NCBI GenBank assembly: GCA_034440635.1
Contig: JAOTON010001054.1
Location: 1 to 64,000, forward strand
Length of the DNA stretch: 64,000 nucleotides
Source: Lepas anatifera
Lineage: Eukaryota > Arthropoda > Thecostraca > Lepadidae
Reading direction: 5' to 3'
In this document: in pieces, positions 36,071 to 48,275 of the stretch
Layout of the letters: each line of letters opens with the position of its first letter
Numbering within the stretch: position 1 is the stretch's first letter
Notes under the pieces: model-generated
The model's input: only the letters and a program-made list of their open reading frames with translations
What the model was told of the DNA's origin: nothing
Database searches by the model: none
Made by a program: the position numbers and the translations under genes

Positions 36071-36527
36071 TTAAAGGGAAGGTGGCACTTCATAACGTGA
36101 TTTTAACTGAGATAGCCAAGTCGTAAAGCAAGTTGGAAAACCCGGTACTCAATACATTATTTGTCTTGGAACTTGAGATTTCCGTAGAAAAAAGCTAAAA
36201 CCTACCTGCAATGTACCCCTCATGTACCCCTAGCAGCAGGCCCCAGTTGTCATGGCTGTTTGTGTGACGACATATGCTGACGTCACGATGAGCATCAGCC
36301 AATCGAAGCCCTTAAAGCTTTTCGAGTATGGTAGTGGTTGCCAGATCATGACATCATCCACAGGCAGGTATTTATTTCTTTTCCTAGAGGAGTATTTTAA
36401 AAATCAAAATATTGAGCTTATTGTACATTTTTCAGAGAAATCATGAGTGGTTTCATTATTTTCGGCTAAAAGTACGGCTAATTACACTAAATTCCAGGAT
36501 TCGACCAAGATGCCACATTCCCTTTAA
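36071..36527. mobile_element. Short TTAA-flanked TIR element just downstream of gene 2
   Basis: Termini CGTTTAAAGGGAAGGTGGCA and TGCCACATTCCCTTTAAACG are inverted repeats within TTTAAA, starting 57 bp after the gene 2 stop. Contains one TGACGTCA at 36279. No ORF. Probably lies in the 3' UTR of gene 2. Confidence 0.7.
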
Positions 36528-36639
36528 ACGTTAGCCGTTATTTACTACTGAAAACGTAGTTCGCCTAATAAGGGACTGGGTGATGTTCTTTGTCCCTTAA
36601 CTTTTAGGGATTATCGACGCACTACAACTGTCAGTCATG

Positions 36640-36800
36640 TAGCGTGATACGGGGTGATACAGTGATAGCGTGATACAGTCAACATCCGTGATACAGGGGT
36701 TCCCGGAGAGTAGAATTCCTCCAGCTCAGAAAATCCGTCGGGTCTTGAACCCGAGTCGATCACGTAAAAAGCTGACAATCTAGCCATTACAGCACCCCTC
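36640..36800 (-). mobile_element. tRNA-derived SINE
   Basis: On the minus strand, TGGCTAGATTGTCAG (A-box-like, near 36785-36771) is followed by CGGGTTCAAGACCCG (strong B box, near 36753-36739), then a body ending in repeats of GTGATAC between 36644 and 36702. Confidence 0.55.
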
Positions 36801-36809
36801 CCCTCCCCC

Positions 36810-38768
36810 ACAAAAATATCAATCATAAGTGAGATCCCCGAAGGGCATGTCTGACATGACAGCAATGCGAAGAGCCCAGTTAGCGTGATAACATAAGGGC
36901 GCACATCTGGTGTACTGACTCTCTGATCTTCCCGCAGAATGACAATGCTGCCGCCGGACGTGATTGTTTCGCGGGCCAGCGACATGGACAGCAAGTAGAG
37001 GCACCGACCCATCGGGAAGACGTCTGCAGAGCCACTGCATCCGAGCACCAGCACCGGACCCCGGACATGGAGCCGGGAGACAGCTGGCCAACGGTGTGCA
37101 ACAACGGACATATATTAACTGAACTGACCAACTGAAACCGGACATAACTTACCAACGTTTCTGAAATTAATTCGACCCCTGACAAAAAATAAAGCCGGTG
37201 TGACGCTGGTGACATCTCCCACTTACTGACGTCCAGTCTGCGCAACCGCTCGCCTCTCCTACAGTGCCTTGGCTTTTTCCGCGGATGCGCCCCCTTACTT
37301 GCGAAACGCTCCCTTTGGTCGTCATAAGCTATGCAAAATCCAAATTCCTCGGTATTACGATGGATAATGCTTAGGTATGGTCTCACGTGGGAAAGGGCGG
37401 CCCTCCTCACCTCGTTGCTATTTTGCGGCGTTTTGCACAAACGCGGGCGGCGCGGTGTTGGCGGACAGTACAAAGCGTCGATCCTGGCGCCTCTGGTGGC
37501 CGCTGCGTGAACTAAGCGCACGCGTAACTCGATTGCTTTTGCTAGCGCGCTAGGTTGTTTTCGCCGTTACTGTTGAAACGGAACTGTAGGATGAGTAGTA
37601 CTAAGGTAAGATCTTCAGTGTAGGAACGAGACCAGAGGCTCTCCGGTGATTGCAGAAGATACGTGAGTGATACGCGGCGTAGGTAAAGCTTGTGATTTAT
37701 GCCTGTTGTTGAGATAGCTGGCTCATCCAACACGTTGTCATATTTACTGATGTTCGCATCTTAGCGGTGCGTGATTTCAAGACCTCGCCCATCAGTGTAG
37801 ACTAAAGCGCCGCAATCTGCTGCCATTGTAGCTTTTAGACATTCCAACAAGCAATCGGGGTAGGAGTTTGCGTGTTTATTTTGTCCTCATGAGACACACG
37901 AATCCAATGTTCACGTAATAACACGACATACGCTAATTGTCACCAGAGATGGACTGAAGTCCCAATGTTCCCTGCAAGAAGCTTGCCATTTTATACATTA
38001 TGTATGCTATTCTAATTTCATGATGTGTAGCCTTCGATAAGGTGCGGTCAGGTCTCGACTTCAGCCGCTGCGTGTTACCCTTTCGACAAATTTCCTTTCA
38101 TTTGCGATAGTCTTCGTTATACCGCTCGGTGAAACGGATACTTGTCTCAAACTCCGATATTACTATTGCATATGCATTGAGGTTGCATATAAACAGCTGT
38201 GATACACTTAAGGCACGATGTTAGCATCATAGGATGCGGCAAATTCATTGTTTAAAACTTGCAATGCGTCATACCACGCTATTACGCTTTTCTATACGGT
38301 AACAACATCATTAGAAGGCTCCAACAGTGTCCTTCTTATGCATGTCGTTAGAAACTTTAGTGCACCATGTACATTTTCTGCTCAGATCCGATCGAATGAG
38401 TAAGCGTTTTTATCAAATACTCATGGCAATACAAGAAATACAAAATGAAAAGACAACACATCTCGCAATTACCGCATGCCATGTGAAGAGCAATAAGAGC
38501 ATTACCCTGTGACTCTCTCCACACACCTGACGCAGCTGGTGCGATGATGTCATCTCTTCTCCGCAGCTCAGCTCAGCGCTGACGTCAAGGCCAGGGCACA
38601 CACTGACCCCATGCAGTCACACTGTGCCTGACCCTCCTCGGGGTAGCGGGGTAACGTGACCTCTGACGCTGCGACCCGCCTCAGGGCGGCCGGGTCACGT
38701 GACGTCTGACGGCGAAGCTGCACTGTCGCTGTACGCTGGCGTCTCGCCCTGCTACCAACCGCAGCGAC
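36810..38768. other. No recognisable gene
   Basis: Unremarkable sequence; the ORFs at 36635-37145 and 36880-37521 have no recognisable domain. Several GTGACGTC-like motifs near 38575-38705. Confidence 0.45.
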
Positions 38769-39385
38769 GGACCGTGCCTGATCCGACGCCTCGTCACTGG
38801 GGCTCTGAGAGGTCTGGTCCCGGCGGACCGTGCCTGGTCCGACGCCTCGTCACTGGGCCTCTGAGAGGTCTGGTCCCGGCGGACCGTGCCTGATCCGACG
38901 CCTCGTCACTGGAGCTCTGAGAGGTCCGCTCCCGGCGGACCGTGCCTGATCCGACGCCTCGTCACTGGGCCTCTGAGAGGTCTGCTCCCGGCGGACCGTG
39001 CCTGATCCGACGCCTCGTCACTGGGGCTCTGAGGTCTGGTCCCGGCGGACCGTGCCTGATCCGACGCCTCGTCACTGGGCCTCTGAGAGGTCTGGTCCCG
39101 GCGGACCGTGCCTGATCCGACGCCTCGTCACTGGAGCTCTGAGAGGTCCGCTCCCGGCGGACCGTGCCTGATCCGACGCCTCGTCACTGGGCCTCTGAGA
39201 GGTCTGCTCCCGGCGGACCGTGCCTGATCCGACGCCTCGTCACTGGGCCTCTGAGAGGTCTGCTCCCGGCGGACCGTGCCTGATCCGACGCCTCGTCACT
39301 GGGCCTCTGAGAGGTCTGCTCCCGGCGGACCGTGCCTGATCCGACGCCTCGTCACTGGAGCTCTGAGAGGTCTGCTCCCGGCGGA
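38769..39385. repeat. 56-bp minisatellite, 11 units
   Basis: Units start GGACCGTGCCTGATCCGACG at 56-bp spacing from 38769, with one 54-bp unit near 39000. Units vary at two positions (GGG/GGC/GGA before CTCTGA, and CTGGTC/CTGCTC/CCGCTC), and the variants recur in a higher-order pattern. The length is not a multiple of three, so it is not a coding repeat. Confidence 0.93.
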
Positions 39386-40059
39386 GAGTGATGCACAGCC
39401 AATGTCCGACAATTATGAGCATATAATTGTATAACGTTTAAAAACTAGCTTCGCTTACGGGGTTCTAAACCAGAAACCAAAGGAAGCGTGGAGTTTATAA
39501 CAGTGTATATGTGTGATGCAATTGGGGCCGTTCAGATTCAATAATTATATATTCAATAACATACGTCCGTCTACTGGACTAACCTTCAGCTCCTCCTCAC
39601 CTCAAAATTCAGTCGCCATCAGATGCTTCCGCTGTTTCCTCTCATCGGAGGCTCCGCGCTGAGGTTCCCCGACCTAGGCAACACAAAAATTACTTATCAA
39701 CGTATCCCTAAATCAACTGGTTGTAAAAGTAAGTGTTAAGTGTTTCCTGGGGCTGAAACGATGGCAAGTAAAATGTTGGGCATGTACATACATATTTTAC
39801 CCCGCGCAAATCATTTGAAGCTTTCTCTATAGCCATCCATGAAGACTTTAACGCCTGAACATGTTTGGGTCCCGTATAAGCTGCAACAATATCAGGTGGC
39901 TGATTGTAGGTGGCTCTTAGAAATATCTTCGAGGCCTTGTTTCTTTGAATTTTTACATTGGTTCAATGTTTTTTTATTCCCACAACTCTCGTTATATTTG
40001 GAGTAAGCTATCGAGAAAATGGCACGGCGCGTTTAATAGCAGAAGACTGTCTTCAACTG
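39386..40059. other. No recognisable feature
   Basis: No ORF, RNA gene or clear repeat seen. Confidence 0.45.
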
Positions 40060-40910
40060 AGCTATCTTGTATCTTGTATCTTGTATTAATCGCCAACAGG
40101 TATTTATGAAAGTAACCCAATTACAGGCGAAGTCAGGATAAAAATAAACCTAAAATACATACAATACATGGTCACAATTAAAACGTCGTATGGTTAAAGC
40201 AAAAACCAAGCAAAGATACACCTTCAAAGAGGCACTAATCGGGCCGCCGTATACACAGAAATCTCCTTTTTTAATCTGCCGATTGGATCCACTAGTATGT
40301 CGCTCCTCGGTGAAAATATCAGAAAATCATTAGCAATGAGAGGAGCTCGCACGAACAGGCCAGACTTCACAGTATTTACCCTGCCAAATGGTACATGGAA
40401 GACAACACAACTTCTCGTCAGCCTCGGTTGTACACGCAATGAGAAACATTCTAAGAGGTACGACGATGAGATGAGACCTTTAAAAATTTTGTGTATAAAT
40501 AAAATATCAAATTGATCGCACCTCGCCTGCAGTGATCGAACACCGTAAAACATCATCAACTGATTATATTCGAGAGATGGGCAGGCTGGTCTAGTATGGT
40601 TTGAAAGCCACATGAGAAACCTGTGCTGAGCTCTCTCAATGCGAACGAGATGACACTTTGCCGCTCCCGCCCAGATAACGGAACAATATTCTTATATGGA
40701 GCGAATGTTTGCATTAAAGGCGGATATTGCGGCGTGTTTATCAATTTTATAACGGGGAGAAGCAGACTGCAAGGATCGAATGAGTAACCCGAGTACCCTG
40801 TTGGCCTCAGAAACTGTGGTATCAATGTGATTCGAAAATGTGAGCTTTTGGTCGAGAATTACTTCATGGGTAAACATGAATGGGTCAAACATGGCTAAAC
40901 GTGTAGTGTG
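40060..40910 (-). mobile_element. 5'-truncated LINE, RT C-terminal fragment with tandem-repeat tail
   Basis: Minus-strand pieces read GVILDQKLTFSNHI…SEANRVLGLLIRS and, in another frame, FILFIHKIFKGLI, both typical of the C-terminal region after the RT of jockey/CR1/L2-type LINEs. The sense 3' end is a short ATACAAG tandem repeat (40060-40088), like CR1/L2 tails. Frames are broken. Confidence 0.7.
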
Positions 40911-41490
40911 TTATGTGACATGAACTTGTTAGGTCACAGAGCCAAGGTGGACTCTGTGACAAGAGCACAGCGATGCTGGTCAGACAAGAGCACAGCGATG
41001 CCGAGCTTATTTTTTCCATTTTCGGCCATTATTTTCTATTTTTGGCAGTAATAGGCCTGCGAGACCCAATGGGCGACAAAAAGAGCCATACCCAAAAAAG
41101 GTCCAGTAACAATGAAAGATTATAAGCATTATGAAATGGCGATTATAGACACCATTGCCTAGGTCATCCACTCCAAAGCGCAGGGTTAAGTGAGAGTTAT
41201 GGCAAGGACAATCATATCCGGTCCCACGTATCAGGTCTCAGAAAATGGGTACAGTGACCAGAGGTCACGAAAGGTAATACTTCTCCCATGCATGTCTGCC
41301 TTTAACTTTTGGGTGAAACAAGATGCAACAATAAATTTCGTAGCATACTGCTTGCCAAGACCCGATGATTTAAATGAGTTTCAATATAACCTTAAAGGTA
41401 CAAATTCCACCTTGACTCGGTGACCTAACAAGTTCATGTCACATAACACACAACACGTTGAGCCATGTTTGACCCATTCACTCATGTTTG
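40872..41490. mobile_element. Non-autonomous TIR element, about 0.6 kb
   Basis: Inverted termini of about 75 bp. Left begins AATGGGTCAAACATGGCTAA and runs through GTGTTATGTGACATGAACTTG; the right end (41405-41490) is its near-complement. No transposase. It overlaps the 5' end of the LINE fragment, so one inserted into or beside the other. Confidence 0.7.
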
Positions 41491-41989
41491 ACCCATTCTG
41501 ACCCAGTGGGACGTCACAGGCTAACACATCTGGTTGAAACTTGGTACACTATTGGACAAAAGAATGACAACAGAAAAAGGGGCTTCAAAGCCGTTCTGAT
41601 TTTCCCGTATTACGAGAGGTTTAAAAATACAATAGGGAGATCCGATTTGTCAGCCTAGCCACCTCCCCCTCCTTTTTCTGGCGATGGTAGTACAAAAAAG
41701 CCAGGGTGGTGCCAGTTGCCTCGTATTAGAACCATTTTCACAACGCAAACCTCGACGAAAATGTTAACTGCGTAAATATAAAGTTAGCGACACTGATAGG
41801 GTATCGAAGTACAGCGTACTGGTTCTAACCAGATTCATGAAGTAAAACACGGTGACGCATCAGCTGAGCATTAACGCGGTAAGTCAAATTAAGCTCAACA
41901 AGTAGACTGACGAGTGACCTCGCTGGAGTCGAATTTTATAGTCTTATCAAAGATACTGCAAAGCCAGCTGCAAGCCTCCCAAACCTTAC

Positions 41990-42114
41990 CCATGTTCCTG
42001 AAGCTTGACGATGACCTTGCTCTTCTCACTTTTGCCGACGAAGTCAGCCAGCACCTTCTCTCGAGGCATTTCTTTCCCGGCGAACCACAGCTGGGCCAGA
42101 TCAGGGTCCACCTC
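41990..42114 (-). CDS. CFAP298: CFAP298 exon 5
   Basis: 125 bp between CCTCAG| and ATGG|gtaagg. Encodes LAQLWFAGKEMPREKVLADF and VGKSEKSKVIVKLQ, matching the human AQLWWAAKELRRTKKLSDYVG region. Ends in phase 2. About 65 C-terminal residues remain unaccounted for; no clean next exon is visible downstream, where a TIR element and a LINE fragment lie. A short minus-strand stretch near 41660-41720 reads LYYHRQKKEGEVARL, similar to the family's YYHRRQEELKRL, but lacks a phase-compatible acceptor. Confidence 0.88.
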
Positions 42115-42239
42115 CTGAGGACCACGGCGGCCATGTTCCCAGCGATAAACTCGGCGCTCAGCTGAACGCCTACTGGCAGACGCCTACTCCAAAAAGTAAA
42201 TCACGGTGCGTTTTGCACATTAACTCATCGTCACACTTT

Positions 42240-42740
42240 TGAGCACATCCGGCTCAAACTGCACTTTCCCATCATGGGCACGCCCCCTCTCTCCAGTCCC
42301 CTTAGCTTCGGGCCTGCACAATTTTTCCCGCATGTTTGGGCCCCCACTCCCATCCCGAAGTCAGAGCCCTCGCCCCCGTACGTTTGAGACCCAACCTTCG
42401 AACATCTGAGCCCCCATTCCCGCACGTCAGAACCAACTTCATCCCACATCTAATCCACCAGTCCCGCACGTACCAGACCGCATCCCTCTGCAATAATCTC
42501 CCCTTCCCCGAACTACTGAGTCCCCCTACCCGCACCACTGAGCTCCCCTTACCTGCACTCCCCATCACCGCACTGCTGAGCTCCACACCCCGCACTGCTG
42601 ACCTCTCCTCCCCGCACTACTGAGGCCCCCTCCCTGCACTACTGAGCTCCCAACGAGCACGTCAGAGCACCATCCACATATGGCAGAGCACCATCCTCCT
42701 ACGTCAGAGCCCCATCCACCTCCGTCAGAGGCTCCACACC
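42240..42740. repeat. Pyrimidine-rich degenerate tandem repeats in CFAP298 intron 4
   Basis: Loose repetition of CCGCACTACTGAGCTCCCC-like units and later CACGTCAGAGCACCATCCAC units. Strong C+T bias on the plus strand. Confidence 0.7.
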
Positions 42741-42779
42741 CCTCAGCCTCGCGCCAGCAGGTCTCGGCGTCACTCTCAC

Positions 42780-42950
42780 CTGTTGGTCAGGCTGCCGTGT
42801 GCTCAGCTGAGGTCGGTTCTCCAGTTCAGCACGGACCGGATCGTACTCCGGCAGTCCGGCGGGGTAGACGATGGTGACGGCGCCCCGCAGGATGGACACC
42901 GCCTCCGTCACCATGCGCTCCGTCAGCGCCACCCCAGCGTCTGCCTGCGC
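42780..42950 (-). CDS. CFAP298: CFAP298 exon 4
   Basis: 57 codons between GGGCAG| and CAG|gtgaga. Encodes AVSILRGAVTIVYPAGLPEY and DPVRAELENRPQLS, matching the family core LRGAVMIVYPMGLPPYDP. Phase 0 on both sides. Confidence 0.92.
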
Positions 42951-43437
42951 CTGCCCACCACAGCAGCACACGGTCAGCTGAGGGACGCATAGTGACTCTC
43001 CCACGGGGTCTGCGAGCGCTACCCTCTTAGGGCTGTCCTACTCTCTCAAAAGGTAGTTGCATGTTGTTACTGCTTGATGGATAAAAACAATTGACCAACA
43101 TCCATCATGAGCTCAATTCACTTAAAACCTAGGTCTAACGCAGCACAGATGTGCAAGAAAATGATAGCTTCTACCTACTTTTGTATCAGTACCATACAGC
43201 GAGAGGTGTATCAGAGCCTGTGTGGATGTCCGGGCATCAGACTTTCCAGTCAGACCAGGTGTAACAGTCAAAGGACAAATAAACCATCCTTAGTCGATCT
43301 GACCCGTCTGCCACAGCCCACTCTTCCACTTACGAACACCATAAATGCACACAACACACGGAGAGAAACCGAGAAGAGAGACCGCAATCACGGAATAAAA
43401 CACAAATAGCAAGAGCAGCAGCGTTCCGCGGCGGTAC

Positions 43438-43575
43438 CTTATCGACAATGGCCCTGGCCTCGGCGGCCGCCTTCCGTAGCACGTCTCGCATGTTGGGCTT
43501 GGGAGCGAGGCCGTTTCTACGGCCCAGCGGGTCCGGCCGTAACTCGTAACCGCCCGAGGGCACGCACATCTCCAC
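43438..43575 (-). CDS. CFAP298: CFAP298 exon 3
   Basis: 46 codons between CGCAG| and AAG|gtaccg. Contains MCVPSGGYELRPDPLGRRNG and ARAIVDK, the most conserved stretch of the family (CVPSGG…GRRNG…). Confidence 0.92.
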
Positions 43576-44055
43576 CTGCGCTCACGAGACGACAAAACAC
43601 CATCAACTGGCGAGGCCTGTAGTGTGGAGATGACAGAGCAACATCTACATCACCTTTCAAGGGTTTGTATGAAGTTGGATCTTGAATTTTTCATTGTTGC
43701 ACATTATCCACTTCAATGTACCCACGCCTATCTTTAATTACGTTGTTTCAATGTACCCACGCCTATCTTGTACAAATTGGTAGCCACCCAATGCGCAGAA
43801 AACCACTTTGTAGCAAAAAATCGATCGGTGAGCTTCTAGTTCACTGCAAAACAAAAGTTTGTCGAGTCACAATTCAGCTATTATATCGAACACCTACAAA
43901 AATATCTCAGAAAAAGAGAATACACTCACAAAATCCATTTCGATGTATTTAAAAATAACCTTCTTACAGCTGTACAGATCACTACCGTTGGGACTAGCAC
44001 TTCAAATGCCATAATGGGCGGTCGCAGCTGACTCCCGGGTTCCGTGTCCCTTCAC

Positions 44056-44153
44056 CTGCGTCTCCCTGAGCTCCAGGTCCTCCGACTGGTCCGGCAAGAG
44101 GCTCACCGTCTTCAGCGGAATCCGAGCACCGTGCTCACGCAGCTCAGACAGCT
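44056..44153 (-). CDS. CFAP298: CFAP298 exon 2
   Basis: 98 bp between a CCGGCAG acceptor and a CAG|gtgaag donor. Read in the phase left by exon 1, it gives ELSELREHGARIPLKTVSLL and ends LELRETQ. This corresponds to the human segment around EELAEHGVFLPPNMQGL. Open throughout; ends in phase 0. Confidence 0.85.
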
Positions 44154-44729
44154 CTGCCGGACATAACATAGTCGGCCAGGCCGGGCGTCCTCCCAGAGAC
44201 TGTGCTGCTGCAGGTCAGACACAATAGCAGTATCCCACAGCTCCTGCGTATCTGCCGGCCATGGCAGGGTCAGACAGGCCGGGCGTCCTCACCTGACACT
44301 GTGCAGTCCTGAGCTTCTAAAGAACCCCAAGCCACCAGGCCATCACAGCTTCATTGAATTTATATTGTATAGTCCATATAAAATGATCCACAGATAAGCA
44401 GAACAGCAGAAAATGCAGCTCTAACAAGGCTGGTGAGGTCGTTTAGCCCTTCACTTCGTTACGATCCACAGTCCCAAAGTCATTGCACACATAGTCGTTG
44501 CACCATAGTTCATTCACAGGGTCAAATTAAATGTTTATACAAACAATACATGAATGCGATTTAGTCCCTTGAGTTAAGCCAACAATTTTGCTTCATTTAA
44601 AACATGCAGAGTAAAATTTTACTCGATAACTAAAAATGTCATCACAAACTTGAGAAGTAGCATATTTTACATAGAGACAAAAACATTTCATTTTGAAAAC
44701 ATCCGTTACACCAGTGACAGTTTTCCTAC

Positions 44730-44868
44730 CTTCACACAGCAGTTGAACTTTGAGTCTTCCATTGAAAATAGATGCCACAACAGGAGTAATATTTTCTAGT
44801 TTCTCCGTCGTTTTTGTCTCAAACAGAAATTGAACTTCATCATCTCGCTTAACCACAAGACGAACCAT
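44730..44868 (-). CDS. CFAP298: CFAP298 exon 1
   Basis: Start ATG at 44868; encodes MVRLVVKRDDEVQFLFET and, at the end, NGRLKVQLLCE, matching the conserved N-terminus of CFAP298 (C21orf59, Kurly). Ends AAG|gtagg in phase 1. A TTTTCAG acceptor lies just upstream of the ATG, so a 5' UTR intron is likely. CFAP298 is a cytoplasmic factor needed to assemble outer dynein arms and orient motile cilia. Confidence 0.9.
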
Positions 44869-46840
44869 GGTATCTGAAAAGATAGGTTCAAAATCAGTGC
44901 AGAATAAAGCAGGTAACCCTAATCACCAACTGAAACAGCGATGCGTGAATCAAACTTTAAACCGATGGAGCTTATCTATAACCTAAAAAGCAGGTTGTGC
45001 TATCAGAATAGCATTCCAATCAGTCAAAAACTGGGTTTCGGTACTATTACAGTAATATTCTAGCAAATAAGGACAGCAGAGCCAGATCAATGACATCACA
45101 GCCGGCTGCAGTGGCCTTCGGCGTCTCTAAATCTGGTCCACGTCCTCACCATCCGGTCACCCAGAAACGGGTAAAATTCGCATGCATCTGAATGTGCTTC
45201 GCCTTCTTTACGTTCAACGTCACCACGCGCTGGCGGCATCTGTTTAGAGCCGTCTGCACCGGTGTGTCTATTCATTTTGCGCTGTTGCAAATCAGCACGA
45301 CATCCACCAATGAGCACGTTCACTCCCATTGGTCTTCACGCAGCGCCCGTCCATACGCGCGCTGAGAGCCCAGAGATCGAACTGACACCACATGGTGCTC
45401 ACCTCCACGCGTAACGCACCGACGGGGAGTTGGAAAAGCAGCAAGGGGACAGCTGAGCTGGTCTCGTCGAGAGCACTTTGTGATATCTCCCAGCAGCTGC
45501 GAACGCGTCGAACCGTTTGGCGTCGGTTTCGACTATCGACTGGTTACATGTTTTGACCTGTGCTCTTGTGCAGCCCCCGCCTGACTTGAGTTGTTTAGTT
45601 CCGTGGAGTACACACACATGTGACCGTCTTCCAGGGGAGTCAAGGTAATGGGAGCGTCCCTTAAATCCTGTGGCAGAGCTGTCGTGCCGTCGTTTTCTAG
45701 TTTCTTTTTGCATTGCAAGGCTCACGCATTGAGAAGGGGATGTGGCGAGGTACTCGTGAACAGCGAACGGCTGAGCTCTCTCCTGGAGATCTCCCGAATT
45801 TTTCCCTTGCCGTATTGTGGAGATGGTCACAGAACACATAACTACAGTCCAGAGGCTGCTGGTCTTCAGTCTGAAGACGATGCCGAGTCTCTGGCCCATC
45901 ACCAGCAGGGGGAAGAGGTGGCAGGACGCCATACGCACCTGGCTCCACTACCACTACCAGGCTGGAGCCGCCAACTCCACCACCTCCACCGGTCCATTTC
46001 TTCAAAGGAATTCCTAACAGCCCATTCTTCCTATCGTCAAATCGTAATTACCTGATCGAGGGTGTGGTCAGACATCGCACAGGTGCATCTTATATCACAT
46101 CAGCATTTTTTGTGTGAAAATATACTATTTTGCTATAGGCACCGCAACACAATAAAGCATTCATCAATAACCGATTAGTTCCAACTTTTAATTCTAAAGG
46201 TTCATCCGTCACTGTTTGAGGACACATGAGGGTAAAAATACCAGGCCATACTACGCAAAGAGCAGAATTGCGAAGGCTACTACGCCAGTAGTCCGGTCCC
46301 AAAGCTCATGTCTGGCTGGAATAGATTGAGGCTTATGCTAGTACACAATATGAAAGCTGTCCTGTGGTACACAATATGAAAGCTGTGCCCAGTGTATGTC
46401 AAGTCTTGCTTCAAAATTGTTCGCAGAATTAGACTTAACTACCTTTGCTGGGCGCAACATTTCACAAGGGGGTAACCTACGCCAAGAGCGGAGAAGTAGC
46501 AAAATACAGTATATAAAGTGAATAATACACCACAATCTTGTTCTATATCAATGCAGCTTAAAATACAGCTATTTTCAGTTCCTCTGGTGTAAATCATGCG
46601 GCACCGGAATGCAGTACAGAATATTGATAAACCTCCTTCATAAAGGAGGAAAGATGTACATTAGTTGGATGCGCGGAACAGGCGTTCGCAGCTGTGGTCA
46701 GCTGTGGCGCTGCCAGTGGGGTCGGCTTGCACCTCCGCTGCACGGAGGCCATCGTCCCTGGCTTCTGTAAATTGTCTGAAGCCGGAAGCAGCGGTAAACG
46801 CCACGAATGTGGACGGAGTAGCGGACGGCGGATAGATGCA
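44869..46840. other. Upstream of CFAP298; no further gene recognised
   Basis: Overlapping ORFs on both strands at 45400-46055 have no recognisable domain. The CFAP298 promoter should lie in the GC-richer part around 45100-45450. A plus-strand ORF 45817-46017 is unassigned. Confidence 0.45.
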
Positions 46841-47335
46841 GCTCAGCGGTGCCGCTGCCAGACGGGGACATCTGGCAGAGGATGCGGCTCAGCGGTGCCG
46901 CTGTCAGACGGGGACATCTGGCAGAGGATGCGGCTCAGCAGCGCCGCTGTCAGACGGGGACATCTGGCAGAGGATGCAGCTGAGCGGTGCCGCTGTCAGA
47001 CAGGGACATCTGGCAGAGGATGCGGCTCAGCAGCGCCGCTGTCAGACGGGGACATCTGGCAGAGGATGCGGCTCAGCGGCGCCGCTGTCAGACGGGGACA
47101 TCTGGCAGATGATGCGGCTCAGCGGCGCCGCTGCCAGACGGGGACATCTGGCAGAGGATGCAGCTGAGCGGTGCCGCTGTCAGACGGGGACATCTGGCAG
47201 AGGAGGGCTGAGCGGAGCCGCTGTCAGACGGGGACATCTGGCAGATGATGCGGCTCAGCGGGCCGCTGCCAGACGGGGACATCTGGCAGAGGATGCAGCT
47301 CAGCAGCGCCGCTGTCAGACAGGGACATCTGGCAG
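46841..47335. repeat. 46-bp minisatellite, about 11 units
   Basis: Units run GACGGGGACATCTGGCAGAG then GATGCGGCTCAGCGGTGCCG then CTGTCA, 46 bp, with one shortened unit near 47200. Because 46 is not a multiple of three, the array cycles through all three frames and is nevertheless open in more than one, giving 157- and 199-aa ORFs of no coding value that I can support. Confidence 0.92.
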
Positions 47336-48238
47336 ACGGATGCGTGAACCTAGGACCGTGTGGCACGCCGCCGTTGTGTTCATTATTGTGTTGTGTTCAT
47401 TGTTCGCAGTTGTGATCATTGTTATTCCAGCATGAGCTTGAAAGGAGTTATTCAGGTCAAATTGAGCAGAGATTTTGAGTTCTATGGCCATCTTTACACA
47501 TAGGTAAGGAACTTAATGATAACTATTATGCAAAAAAACAAACAAGAATACTTTCATTTCTTATTTCTTCCATCCAGATTGTTGGTACAAAAAATTGCTA
47601 CCCATATGAAACTTATGGGGGCAACTCACCTCATCTATAGTTATCGGAATTTTGAAGGTCATGTCAGCCGGTGTCTCCGACGAGCTCACTTTAGATGAGT
47701 TTACACTCAGTCCTGCTCAGGCCATAATGCCTGAGGGGGTAATTAGTTGGTAGCAGCGGTTGATAAGAAGATATATGACCTTACTCTGGGCATTCAGGGA
47801 GAAGGTACAGCCGGTTCCACACTGATTGGTAGGTATTAGTGTCAGTTCTTTTAAGAAATATCTTAAAAACAGTTACACTTCTCCAAAAGGTTCGTCTCTA
47901 GTAATCTATTTTGACGAGCTCTTTGAATGTGGGCCCCAGCGAACTGGATGGGACGTCAATTTGAAAGATTATGGACAAAAAACCGTTTTCGCCGATCCCG
48001 ATTAATTTCTGTGCCTTTTCTCAATGACTTCAGAATTTTGGACCCGATGAAGTATTTTTGCACGTCAGTTCATGCATCCAGTTAAAACACAACAGGTGAG
48101 GCAACAGTAATGTCGGCAGGAAACATCATTTGAGAGATATTTCGCAAAAACAACCATGGCCTAATACCTACCAATTAATATGGAACTGGCTGTACATCAG
48201 GGGTGACCAAATGACAGTCGAGCCTGCTCTTTTTCTTT
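47336..48238. other. No recognisable feature
   Basis: No convincing ORF or repeat. Confidence 0.45.
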
Positions 48239-48275
48239 ATATATATATATATATATATTATATATATTATTATAT

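Noticed and set aside
35254..36126. 290-aa Ser/Arg/Ala-rich ORF over gene 2
   Set aside because: Shadow of the TipE-like gene in another frame; no family features.
38769..39385. CRISPR array
   Set aside because: Units are contiguous near-identical 56-bp repeats without unique spacers, in a eukaryotic context; a minisatellite.
41655..41720. CFAP298 final exon reading LYYHRQKKEGEVARL
   Set aside because: Resembles the family but there is no phase-compatible acceptor, the preceding residues do not match and the conserved C-terminal tail is absent; mentioned only as a weak lead.
45399..45938. 179-aa minus-strand ORF
   Set aside because: No recognisable domain, overlapped by equally long ORFs on the other strand, no splice or codon evidence.
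46694..47435. 157- and 199-aa Cys/Arg-rich ORFs
   Set aside because: They follow a 46-bp minisatellite whose length is not a codon multiple; kept only as a finding, not a gene.
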